The position numbers and the translations under genes were made by a program. The notes under the pieces were generated by a model that saw only the letters and a list, made by a program, of their open reading frames with translations, was not told the DNA's origin and searched no databases. A stretch of DNA of 6,702 bases from the NCBI GenBank assembly GCA_002278985.1, contig NCJP01000091.1, forward strand, positions 1 to 6,702, written 5' to 3'. This document shows, in pieces, positions 1-6,317 of this stretch. Origin of the DNA: Erythrobacter sp. 34-65-8. GTDB lineage: Bacteria > Pseudomonadota > Alphaproteobacteria > Sphingomonadales > Sphingomonadaceae. How positions within the stretch are numbered: position 1 is the first letter of the stretch; every line of letters starts with the position of its first letter.

Positions 1-35
1 CGGGATGGAATGGGTGGCAGCGACAAAGGCGGCGC

Positions 36-350
36 ATGGACACCCTGACCCGACTTGAACAGACCGTCACCGCCCGGCTCGCCGCCGATCCGGAGACGAG
101 TTACGTCGCCAAGCTGCACGCACGCGGCCTGCCGGTGATCGCGCGCAAGCTGGGCGAGGAAGCGGTCGAGACGGTTATCGCCGCGCTTTCCGGCAGCCGC
201 GAGGAACTGGTCGGCGAGGGCGCGGACCTGCTGTTCCACCTGACCGTGCTGCTGGCGGAAAAGGGCGTGCCGCTGGCCGAGGTCATGGCAGAGCTTGACC
301 GCCGCGAAGGGATGTCCGGCCTGATCGAAAAAGCAAGCAGGAGCGAATGA
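36..350 (+). CDS. hisE: Phosphoribosyl-ATP pyrophosphatase (HisE)
   Basis: This is a cytoplasmic enzyme of histidine biosynthesis. It hydrolyses phosphoribosyl-ATP to phosphoribosyl-AMP and pyrophosphate, the second pathway step. The 104-residue length is normal for a stand-alone HisE, which is an all-helical fold related to MazG. The metal-binding pattern is visible: KLGEEAVE with E41, E42 and E45, then EGADLLFHL with E61 and D64. The C-terminus REGMSGLIEKASR is the usual family ending. The ATG at 36 has an AAAGG ribosome binding site at 25-29, six bases upstream. The 35 bases before it contain no stop in any forward frame, so the 3' end of an upstream gene (probably another his gene, such as hisF) may overlap this start, but too little is present to identify it. 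The stop overlaps the next gene's first ATG, suggesting translational coupling. Identification is confident. Confidence 0.95.
   Translation: MDTLTRLEQTVTARLAADPETSYVAKLHARGLPVIARKLGEEAVETVIAALSGSREELVGEGADLLFHLTVLLAEKGVPLAEVMAELDRREGMSGLIEKASRSE
339..343 (+). promoter_or_regulatory. Ribosome binding site deciding the HIT gene start
   Basis: AGGAG lies at 339-343, inside the end of hisE. Two ATG codons follow in tandem in the same frame, at 347 and 350. The gap from the SD is only three bases to the first and six to the second, so the second ATG is the better placed start. The choice changes the protein by one methionine. Confidence 0.6.
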
Positions 351-730
351 TGGCAATCGACGCGACCCAGCCCTACGACGACAACAACATCTTCGCGAAG
401 ATCCTGCGCGGCGAAATACCGTCTACCAAGGTGTATGACGATGAATGGGCCTATGCCTTCGAGGATATCAACCCGCAGGCGGCGATCCACACCCTGGTGA
501 TACCCAAGGGCCGCTACGTCAGCTGGGACGATTTCTCCGCCCGCGCCAGTGCCGAGGAAATCGCCGGTTTTGTCCGCGCGGTCGGCCATGTCGCGCGGGA
601 GAAGGGCCTCGTCGAGCCGGGCTATCGCCTGCTCGCCAATATTGGCGGGCACGGGCATCAGGAAGTGCCGCACCTCCATGTGCACATCTTCGGCGGGCAC
701 CCGCTGGGGCCGATGCTGGTGCGGCGTTGA
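350..730 (+). CDS. HIT family protein, HINT-type nucleotide hydrolase
   Basis: This is a histidine-triad protein of the HINT branch. Family members are small cytoplasmic dimers that hydrolyse nucleoside phosphoramidates and related adenylates, and the physiological substrate in bacteria is usually unknown. The protein has 126 residues, a normal length. The N-terminal half carries the HINT signature (IFAKILRGEIPS, then AFEDINPQAAIHTLVIPKG). The C-terminus carries the triad HLHVHIF, with H108, H110 and H112; H110 should be the nucleophile by family analogy. An alternative start at 347 overlaps the hisE stop as ATGA. The placement directly after hisE suggests co-transcription with the his genes. 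Any role in histidine synthesis is unproven. A hairpin covers its stop codon, so this may be the last gene of the upstream unit. Confidence 0.93.
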   Translation: MAIDATQPYDDNNIFAKILRGEIPSTKVYDDEWAYAFEDINPQAAIHTLVIPKGRYVSWDDFSARASAEEIAGFVRAVGHVAREKGLVEPGYRLLANIGGHGHQEVPHLHVHIFGGHPLGPMLVRR

Positions 731-754
731 GCTTTTCGTAGCGTCGCTCAACGC
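724..754 (+). terminator. Inverted repeat over the HIT stop, possible terminator
   Basis: GCGTTGAGC at 724-732 is matched perfectly by GCTCAACGC at 746-754, with a 13-base loop between. The left arm contains the HIT stop codon (728-730). The following bases, ATTTCG, give only three Ts, so intrinsic termination would be weak; it could instead be an mRNA-stabilising hairpin or attenuator. It lies between the his-linked genes and ybgC, where an operon boundary would be expected. Confidence 0.45.
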
Positions 755-833
755 ATTTCGTCGGCCATTCAGCCTATTTCGGTCGGTTAAGGTTGCCCCG
801 CGACTCGGCGCTCGGCTAAGGCCGCGATTAACG

Positions 834-1295
834 ATGACTTTGCTCCCGACATCCCCCGGCGGAATCCTCGATGGCCCGCGGCATCTCTATGCCGTGCGGG
901 TCTATTACGAGGATACCGACCTGTCGGGCGTGACCTACCATGCCAATTACCTGCGCTGGTTCGAGCGCGCCCGGTCGGATCTGCTGCGCCTGCTTGACAT
1001 CGACCAGCGGGCCGCGATCGAGGCCGGGACCGGTGCCTATGCCGTGGCCGACCTCGCGATCCGTTACCTGCGCCCGGCGAAGCTCGACGATGACGTGCTG
1101 ATCGAGACCCGCTGCACCGAGATGCGCGCTGCCAGTTGCCGGATGCACCAGCGCGCCCTGCGTGGCAGTGACCTGCTGACCGAAGCGACCCTGCGTATCG
1201 GCTTCGTCGCCCCCGATGGCCGCCCCGTGCGCCAGCCAGAGGCATGGCGGGCCGCGTTCCAGACCATTCTTTCCGAGGAAGAACCAACCCGATGA
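834..1295 (+). CDS. ybgC: Acyl-CoA thioesterase YbgC, Tol-Pal associated
   Basis: This is a hotdog-fold thioesterase of the 4-hydroxybenzoyl-CoA thioesterase (4HBT)/YbgC family, which hydrolyses acyl-CoA thioesters in the cytoplasm. In E. coli, YbgC is linked to phospholipid metabolism, and the gene begins the tol-pal operon as here. The protein has 153 residues. The active-site block VRVYYEDTDLSGVTYHANYL spans residues 21-40; D29 aligns with the catalytic aspartate (D18 in E. coli YbgC), and H36 and the FERAR segment are also conserved. The reading frame stays open far upstream, but 834 is chosen because homology starts soon after it and the preceding sequence is non-coding in character. The ribosome binding site is weak (AAGG at 818-821, twelve bases away). 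The stop overlaps the tolQ start as ATGA (1292-1295). No convincing promoter was found in the 731-833 spacer. Confidence 0.93.
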   Translation: MTLLPTSPGGILDGPRHLYAVRVYYEDTDLSGVTYHANYLRWFERARSDLLRLLDIDQRAAIEAGTGAYAVADLAIRYLRPAKLDDDVLIETRCTEMRAASCRMHQRALRGSDLLTEATLRIGFVAPDGRPVRQPEAWRAAFQTILSEEEPTR

Positions 1296-1993
1296 GCGTG
1301 CTTGCTGTCCTTGCCCCCGCTGCGGCCCATAACCGGCTCGACCCGGTGCAGCTGTTTTTCGATGCCGATATCATCGTGCAGGCTGTCATGGTCGGGCTGG
1401 TGCTGGCTTCGATCTGGACCTGGATGATCATCGTCGCCTTCAGCTTGCGAATGTCACGGGTGCGCAAGCGCGCCGACGAGTTCGAAAACGACTTCTGGGA
1501 AACCGACGATTTCGACAGCTTCATGAAGAACAGGGCGCGCAAGGATATTCCTTCGGCCCGCATTGCCAGCGCGGGAATGGCCGAATGGCGCAAGTCGACC
1601 AAGGGCGGGGTCAAGGATCGTGACGGGCTGCGCCAGCGGATGGCGCTGGCGATGGAAAGCCAGGTCGCGCAGGAATCGGACGAACTGGCCGCGCGGCTGA
1701 ACTTCCTCGCCACGACCGGATCGGTCGCGCCGTTCGTCGGCCTGTTCGGCACTGTCTGGGGCATCATGAACAGCTTCTTCCAGATCGGCGCGCAGGAGAG
1801 TTCTTCATTGGCGGTCGTTGCTCCAGGCATTTCCGAAGCGCTGTTTGCTACCGCAATCGGCCTGTTCGCGGCGATCCCGGCGGTGATTGCCTACAACCGC
1901 TTCAGCTATTCGGTGGACCAGCTCCAGGCCCGCCTCCAGCGCTTTGCTGACCGCTTCCATGCCAGCCTGAGCCGCGAACTGGAGCGGATGTAA
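1292..1993 (+). CDS. tolQ: Tol-Pal motor subunit TolQ
   Basis: This inner-membrane protein of the MotA/TolQ/ExbB family forms with TolR the proton channel that energises TolA. It has 233 residues, close to the usual length. TM1 is at about 28-52 (VQAVMVGLVLASIWTWMIIV). A large cytoplasmic loop follows, charged and with a conserved FW near 68. TM2 is at about 137-160 with the family block GSVAPFVGLFGTVWGIM, and TM3 at about 173-198 (ALFATAIGLFAAIPAVIAYNR). Threonines at 141/142 and 187 lie where TolQ homologues carry the polar channel residues (inferred by position). The start at 1292 is chosen because it overlaps the ybgC stop as ATGA and has GAGGAAG at 1275-1281. A longer reading from 1244 would lie inside ybgC and add non-homologous residues. 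tolR starts two bases after the stop codon. The wording resembles Sphingomonadales TolQ from memory. Confidence 0.96.
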   Translation: MSVLAVLAPAAAHNRLDPVQLFFDADIIVQAVMVGLVLASIWTWMIIVAFSLRMSRVRKRADEFENDFWETDDFDSFMKNRARKDIPSARIASAGMAEWRKSTKGGVKDRDGLRQRMALAMESQVAQESDELAARLNFLATTGSVAPFVGLFGTVWGIMNSFFQIGAQESSSLAVVAPGISEALFATAIGLFAAIPAVIAYNRFSYSVDQLQARLQRFADRFHASLSRELERM

Positions 1994-1994
1994 C

Positions 1995-2435
<441 letters not shown>

Positions 2436-2444
2436 CCCGAGCGA

Positions 2445-3317
2445 ATGATGGCGACCGCAACCCTGCAGCGTGAGGAGAAGCTCGGCCTTGGCGTGGCCGT
2501 GGCGCTTCATGCCGCGCTGGTCGCAATGCTCCTGCTGCAACCGGCCCCGCGTGATCCGCCGCCGCTGCCTGAGCGAATGACGGTCAACCTGACCAGCGAA
2601 GTGGGGCTGACCGCGCAATCGCCCGAGCCGGTGTCCGAAAGCCGTGCCTCGATCGCGCCCACCCTGGCGGAGGAGCCTGCGCCGCCGCAGCCTGCCACGG
2701 CGGCGCCGGAACCGATTCCCGCACCGCGCCCGGTGCAGACCACCGCGCCTGCGCCGCGACCTGCTCCGACTGCTCGCCCCACCGCCCGACCAAGCCCGCG
2801 CGCGACCGCCAGCCCGCGGCCCGCACCGCGCCCCACCGCTTCGCGCGCCCCCGCTCCGCGCCAGACCGCACGCCCGGCCCCGCGCCCCAGCGCCGCCCCG
2901 ACCCGAAGCGGGGGTAGCCGCATCGGTGACGACTTCCTGCCCGGCAGCGGCAGCAGCACGACCACGACTGAGACGCGGGTTCCGGCGAGCCAGATTGGCG
3001 CAAGTGCAAGGGCTTCGCTGGTCGATGGCATTGCCCGCGAAATCAAGCCCCACTGGCAGCCCCCCAACGGCCAGGATGTAGACCAGATCGTGACGGTCCT
3101 GCGGTTCCGCTTGAACGAAGATGGCTCGCTTGCCGGGCGTCCCAGCGTGGTGCGGCAGACAGGGGTCAACGATACCAATCGCGCCCAGGCGGGCCGGCAC
3201 GCGGAGCAGGCTATCCGGGCGGTGCAACTTGCCGCCCCATTTGACTTGCCGCCGCAATATTACGAGGCTTGGAAGAACGTCTCAGGCTTCAGCTTTGACT
3301 GGAAACTCTCGCAATGA
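2445..3317 (+). CDS. tolA: Tol-Pal energy transducer TolA
   Basis: TolA is the periplasm-spanning arm that links the TolQR motor to TolB and Pal. It has 290 residues. Domain I is a short cytoplasmic tail and one TM helix at about 13-31 (LGLGVAVALHAALVAMLLLQ). Domain II, about 76-152, is an extended Pro/Ala/Arg-rich tether with APRP, ARP and APAP units; about a dozen arginines and no acidic residue follow E89. This replaces the long Ala/Lys/Glu helix of E. coli TolA. A Gly/Ser/Thr linker (about 155-178) leads to domain III (about 182-290), a TonB/TolA C-terminal fold with VTVLRFRLNEDGSLAG and a late PPQYYEAWKNVSGFSF segment. Identity rests on position, architecture and the C-terminal domain. 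The ribosome binding site is weak, and a tandem ATG at 2448 is equally possible. The stop overlaps the tolB start as ATGA (3314-3317). Confidence 0.93.
   Translation: MMATATLQREEKLGLGVAVALHAALVAMLLLQPAPRDPPPLPERMTVNLTSEVGLTAQSPEPVSESRASIAPTLAEEPAPPQPATAAPEPIPAPRPVQTTAPAPRPAPTARPTARPSPRATASPRPAPRPTASRAPAPRQTARPAPRPSAAPTRSGGSRIGDDFLPGSGSSTTTTETRVPASQIGASARASLVDGIAREIKPHWQPPNGQDVDQIVTVLRFRLNEDGSLAGRPSVVRQTGVNDTNRAQAGRHAEQAIRAVQLAAPFDLPPQYYEAWKNVSGFSFDWKLSQ
2670..2900 (+). repeat. Low-complexity Pro/Ala/Arg-coding repeat in tolA
   Basis: This GC-dense stretch encodes TolA residues 76-152. It is built from irregular short units such as CCGCGCCC and GCCCGCCC that translate to APRP, ARP, SPR and APAP. 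The units are degenerate rather than exact tandem copies. The reverse strand and the +1 frame are open throughout, which is a composition effect. Length variation between related strains would be expected here. Confidence 0.75.
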
Positions 3318-4705
3318 AGAAACTGCTCCTCCTGACCGTCTTTACCTTCGCGACGCCGTCGCTGGCGCAGGATCTCGGTGCACCCGTGCCGGTGGGGAGT
3401 GCCGTCGAGGCCGTGGAGGAACCGCAGGCAGAAGAGGGGGGGCTGACCGGCTCTGTTTCCTTTGAAGGCCGCCTGGATGATCTCGGCATCGCCATTCCCG
3501 GTTTTGCGACCGATGCGGACCGGCCGACGCCCGCCAATGCCAGCGGCACTGGCGCTCTGGGGCGGGAGCTGGGACGGATCGTATTCAACAACCTCAAGAA
3601 CAACGGCCTGTTCAAGCCTGCCGGGCCGGACAGCCTGCCGCAGCCGACCTTCGGCCAGATCACCGCACCCACCTGGGCCACCTGGTCCAACCGCGGGGCG
3701 GAAATGCTGGTCCACGGTTATGTCCGCGCGCGGGGTGACGGCAAGCTGGTGGTCGGCTGCTACCTCTATGACATGGCGCTGCAGAGCGAGCTGGTGCGCG
3801 GCGGCTGGATTGTCGAGCCGGCCGACTGGCGACGGGCAGGGCACAAGTGCGCCGACATGGTCTATGGCCGCCTGACCGGTGAAAGCCCGTTCTTCGACAG
3901 CCGGATCGCCTATATCGCCGAAACCGGCCCCAAGGACGCGCGGGTCAAGCGGCTCGCGATTATGGACAGCGACGGGGCCAACCACCGCTTCATCACCACC
4001 GGGCGGGCAACCGCGCTGACCCCGCGCTATTCGCCCGATTACCGCAAGCTGATGTACCTCAGCTATGTCGACGGCAACCCGCGGATCTATGTCTACGACA
4101 TCGGCACCGGGCGGCAGACGCTGGTGACGCAGAGCACCAACCCCACCTTCGCCCCGCGCTGGAGCCCGGACGGCAAGTGGGTGCTCTATTCGATGGCCGT
4201 GGCGGGCAATACCGACATCTACCGCGTCTCTGCCGAAGGCGGGCCTAGCGTGCGGCTCACCAATACGCCCGGAATCGACATTGGCGGGTCCTACTCGCCC
4301 GATGGCAGCAAGATCGTGTTCGAGAGTGACCGCTCGGGCAGCCAGCAGATCTACGTGATGGATGCGGACGGATCGAACCAGAAGCGGATCAGCTTCATGG
4401 GCGGGCGCGCGGCAACGCCGGAATGGAGCCCGCGCGGCGACCAGATCGCCTTCACCCACATCGCGGGCGATTTCAACATCGCGGTTATCAATCCGCAAGG
4501 TGGCGGTTTCCGCCGTCTGACGCGGGGATGGCAGGACGAGGCCCCGACCTGGGCACCCAACGGCCGCATCATCCAATTCTTCCGCACCGAGCGCGGATCG
4601 GGCCGCACCGGGCTGTGGCAGGTCGATCTCACCGGCGAAAACGAGCGGCGCCTGCAAACGCCGGTCGACGGGTCCGACCCCGCCTGGGGACCGATTCTGC
4701 CCTAA
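3314..4705 (+). CDS. tolB: Tol-Pal periplasmic beta-propeller protein TolB
   Basis: TolB is the periplasmic partner of Pal and of TolA and shuttles between them. It has 463 residues, longer than the roughly 430 of E. coli. A signal peptide is clear: KK, a hydrophobic core, then SLA with cleavage expected after A18. Residues 20-43 are an acidic stretch (VEAVEEPQAEEGG). The N-terminal alpha/beta domain spans about 45-185, with FNNLKNNGLF at 91-100; Cys149 and Cys179 could form a disulfide. The C-terminal six-bladed propeller, about 190-460, shows repeated blade motifs: YSPDYRKLMYLSY, WSPDGKWVLYS, YSPDGSKIVFES, WSPRGDQIAFTH and WAPNGRIIQFF. The start overlaps the tolA stop, with GGAAA at 3301-3305 as a possible ribosome binding site. 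Only this frame has the family motifs; the long reverse-strand frame over it is not a gene. The wording resembles Erythrobacteraceae TolB from memory. Confidence 0.97.
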   Translation: MKKLLLLTVFTFATPSLAQDLGAPVPVGSAVEAVEEPQAEEGGLTGSVSFEGRLDDLGIAIPGFATDADRPTPANASGTGALGRELGRIVFNNLKNNGLFKPAGPDSLPQPTFGQITAPTWATWSNRGAEMLVHGYVRARGDGKLVVGCYLYDMALQSELVRGGWIVEPADWRRAGHKCADMVYGRLTGESPFFDSRIAYIAETGPKDARVKRLAIMDSDGANHRFITTGRATALTPRYSPDYRKLMYLSYVDGNPRIYVYDIGTGRQTLVTQSTNPTFAPRWSPDGKWVLYSMAVAGNTDIYRVSAEGGPSVRLTNTPGIDIGGSYSPDGSKIVFESDRSGSQQIYVMDADGSNQKRISFMGGRAATPEWSPRGDQIAFTHIAGDFNIAVINPQGGGFRRLTRGWQDEAPTWAPNGRIIQFFRTERGSGRTGLWQVDLTGENERRLQTPVDGSDPAWGPILP

Positions 4706-4710
4706 CTGCA

Positions 4711-4740
4711 TTCACGTATAGGTTGGGGAACCAATACAAT
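4711..4740 (+). promoter_or_regulatory. Candidate promoter for pal
   Basis: In the 60-bp tolB-pal gap, TTCACG (4711-4716) and TACAAT (4735-4740) sit 18 bases apart. They match the sigma-70 consensus boxes at 4/6 and 5/6 positions. Transcription would start near 4747, leaving a short leader with the pal ribosome binding site. This is the only sizeable gap inside the tolQ-pal block, and separate extra expression of abundant Pal would make sense. The evidence is motif-only. Confidence 0.35.
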
Positions 4741-4751
4741 CACAACTGGGT

Positions 4752-4757
4752 AAGGAG
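4752..4757 (+). promoter_or_regulatory. Strong Shine-Dalgarno of pal
   Basis: AAGGAG at 4752-4757 lies eight bases before the pal ATG at 4766. It is the best-matched and best-spaced ribosome binding site of the Tol genes here. This fits the high level of Pal expected relative to the motor subunits. Confidence 0.7.
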
Positions 4758-4765
4758 TAAGAACA

Positions 4766-5290
4766 ATGAACAGGACCTTTGCCTCCCTCTCCGTCATGGC
4801 CGGCGCACTGGCGCTGTCAGCCTGCAAGACGACCGCGCCTGACGTGCTCCCGCCTGATCCGGTTCCGAGCACCGGCGAAACATCGACCGGCGGCACGACC
4901 AGTCAAGGTCCGGCAGTCGGCTCGCAGGCGCATTTCGAGCAGACCATCAACGGCCAGAACGTGATCTATTTCGATACCGACCGGTACAACATCGACAGTG
5001 CCGACGCGGCCGCGCTCCAGACGCAGGCGCAGTATCTGGCTCGCTACCCCTCGGTCACGATCACCGTCGAAGGCCATGCTGACGAACGCGGCACCCGCGA
5101 ATACAACCTGGCGCTGGGTGAGCGGCGGGCCAATTCGGCCAAGAACTACCTGGTGAGCCTGGGTGTCGACGCGGGCCGTATCCAGACAGTCAGCTATGGC
5201 AAGGAACGCCCGATCGATCCGGGCACGTCGGAAGCCGCCTATCAGCGCAACCGGAACACCCACACCGCGATCACGTCCGGCGCCCGCTAA
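4766..5290 (+). CDS. pal: Peptidoglycan-associated lipoprotein Pal
   Basis: Pal is an outer-membrane lipoprotein that binds peptidoglycan and, alternately, TolB. It has 174 residues. The lipoprotein signal ends in the lipobox LSAC with the acylated cysteine at C20; residue +2 is Lys rather than Asp, consistent with Lol transfer to the outer membrane. A Pro/Ser/Thr/Gly-rich linker (about 22-52) leads to an OmpA-like domain (about 60-165). That domain contains VIYFDTDRYNIDSADAAALQ and the peptidoglycan-binding block TVEGHADERGTREYNLALGE with following RRAN; D106 and R121 match the diaminopimelate-binding pair of the OmpA family. The end reads QRNRNTHTAITSGAR, where many Pal proteins have NRR followed by a short beta strand. 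The gene has a strong ribosome binding site, a possible own promoter, and a hairpin terminator just downstream. Confidence 0.97.
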   Translation: MNRTFASLSVMAGALALSACKTTAPDVLPPDPVPSTGETSTGGTTSQGPAVGSQAHFEQTINGQNVIYFDTDRYNIDSADAAALQTQAQYLARYPSVTITVEGHADERGTREYNLALGERRANSAKNYLVSLGVDAGRIQTVSYGKERPIDPGTSEAAYQRNRNTHTAITSGAR

Positions 5291-5316
5291 GGGTCTGGAC
5301 CACGCATGAGACGGCG

Positions 5317-5347
5317 AGAGGGGATCCTAAGGGGTCCCCTCTTTGCT
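5317..5347 (+). terminator. Rho-independent terminator after pal
   Basis: AGAGGGGATCC (5317-5327) pairs with GGGTCCCCTCT (5332-5342) around the four-base loop TAAG. This gives an 11-bp stem with one G-T wobble. It is followed by a short, interrupted T-run (TTTGCTTTG, with the last stem T giving TTT). It starts 27 bases after the pal stop and would end the tol-pal transcript, separating it from ybgF. Confidence 0.8.
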
Positions 5348-5447
5348 TTGTATTGGCGGCCTGCACCCCATTGGCGCCGGCCCGGCCCCGGCCCATGGTG
5401 AGCCTGCGCCGCAATTTCGGCCCTTCGGCCCCATAGATGATCTGACC
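5348..5447 (+). other. GC-rich leader upstream of ybgF, no clear gene
   Basis: This 100-bp stretch between the pal terminator and ybgF must hold the ybgF promoter if the terminator works, but no good sigma-70 pair is visible. It has a direct repeat ATTGGCG (5352-5358 and 5370-5376), a CCGGCCC-type GC block near 5377-5394, and TTCGGCCC twice in tandem near 5416-5431. A 13-codon frame from ATG at 5395 to TAG at 5436 has no supporting evidence. No Shine-Dalgarno is evident before the ybgF ATG. Confidence 0.4.
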
Positions 5448-6317
5448 ATGACCTCTCGCCGCCGCATCGCCCTGCCAGCCGCCCTGGTTCTGTCCCTAAG
5501 CCTGCTTGGCCCCGTGGCCGCGCCACAGATGGCTCTGGCCCAGACCTCCATGGAAGATCCCCTCGACATTCGAGACGCCCGCCGGGTGGAACGGATGGAA
5601 AAGGTGGTGCGGGAACTGCGCGCCCTTGTCTTTCAGGGACGAGACACCGGCCGCCCGGTCGTCGTCCAGCCCGCCGAGACCGACTATCGGATCGAGGACC
5701 TGAACCGCCGACTCACCGATCTGGAGAGCGTCATCACCCGGCTGACCGGCCAACTCGAGACCACGAATTTCGAACTCCGCCAGAGCCGGGACAAGGCCGC
5801 CGCCCTGGAAAGCCAGCTGGCGGCCATGAACCAGAAGATCGCCGCTCTTGAGGTCTTCACCGGCGTTCCGCCCGCCAACGACGGGGCGCCGTCCGGCTTC
5901 TCAGGACCACCCCCGAGCGTCAGCGGCGGCGGCTCGCCTCAGGCCGATTTCGACCGCGCCCGGGGTCTGATGCTCAGCGGCGACTATGATGGCGCCGAGT
6001 CCGCCTTTGAGGCCTTCGTATCCACCCATCCAGACGCCAGCCTGGCGCCTGAGGCGAACTACTGGCTGGGCAAGACCCTGGTGGTCCGGGGCGCAGATGC
6101 TGAAGCCGCCAGCGCCTTCATCGCCGCCATTCGAGGGTGGCCGACGACGGCCTGGGCGCCCGACGGGGTGCTCGAGCTGTCCCGCTCCCTGATCGCGCTC
6201 GGCCGTAATCCCGAGGCCTGCCAGGCCCTGGCCGAGCTATCGCGGCGCTACCCCTCTGCTGCGCCGTCCATCAAGTCCAGGGCGAGCGCGGCGCGCACCC
6301 AGGCCCGGTGCGGCTAG
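5448..6317 (+). CDS. ybgF: Cell division coordinator CpoB/YbgF
   Basis: This is the periplasmic Tol-associated TPR protein. In E. coli, CpoB links the Tol machine to PBP1B and coordinates outer-membrane constriction with septal wall synthesis. It has 289 residues. The signal peptide is RRR followed by a hydrophobic core, with cleavage expected after A31 (ALA before Q). A coiled coil at about 81-135 (RIEDLNRRLTDLESVITRL and following heptads) would trimerise. A Gly/Pro/Ser linker occupies about 140-165, and TPR repeats about 166-285 (QADFDRARGLMLSGDYDGAE, EANYWLGKTLVVRG, LAELSRRYP). The ATG at 5448 is chosen because a signal peptide follows at once; an upstream TTG in frame lies in the terminator. 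Phrases such as VVRELRALVFQGRDTGRPVV and GWPTTAWAPD recall Caulobacterales YbgF rather than the sphingomonad form. CCA proline codons appear here (4 of 20), while none was found in tolB. Confidence 0.92.
   Translation: MTSRRRIALPAALVLSLSLLGPVAAPQMALAQTSMEDPLDIRDARRVERMEKVVRELRALVFQGRDTGRPVVVQPAETDYRIEDLNRRLTDLESVITRLTGQLETTNFELRQSRDKAAALESQLAAMNQKIAALEVFTGVPPANDGAPSGFSGPPPSVSGGGSPQADFDRARGLMLSGDYDGAESAFEAFVSTHPDASLAPEANYWLGKTLVVRGADAEAASAFIAAIRGWPTTAWAPDGVLELSRSLIALGRNPEACQALAELSRRYPSAAPSIKSRASAARTQARCG

Noticed and set aside
549..833. In-frame upstream extension of ybgC into the HIT gene
   Set aside because: The extension lies in the wrong frame of the HIT gene and in the spacer, and has no YbgC homology. 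The ATG at 834 is the sensible start.
731..833. Promoter for ybgC in the HIT-ybgC spacer
   Set aside because: No pair of boxes with acceptable match and spacing was found; TTGCCC at 793 has no usable -10 box.
802..866. Two GANTC sites (802-806 and 862-866) around the ybgC start as CcrM cell-cycle control
   Set aside because: GANTC is short, the second site is within coding sequence, and similar sites occur elsewhere in the genes. There is no evidence of regulation.
787..1830. 347-codon reverse-strand open frame across ybgC and tolQ
   Set aside because: It spans two confidently assigned + strand genes and has low-complexity Arg/Ser/Gly-rich content typical of antisense shadows.
3260..4711. 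483-codon open frame on the reverse strand covering tolB
   Set aside because: It mirrors a GC-rich real gene, has no recognisable domain, and tolB is certain on the + strand. Third-position GC keeps the antisense frame open.
5322..5327. GGATCC (BamHI site) next to the possible junction, suggesting a cloning artefact
   Set aside because: The six bases form part of the paired stem and wobble region of the terminator hairpin, so they have a native explanation.
5395..5436. 13-codon leader peptide frame upstream of ybgF
   Set aside because: There is no ribosome binding site, no regulatory residue run, and the length is expected by chance.
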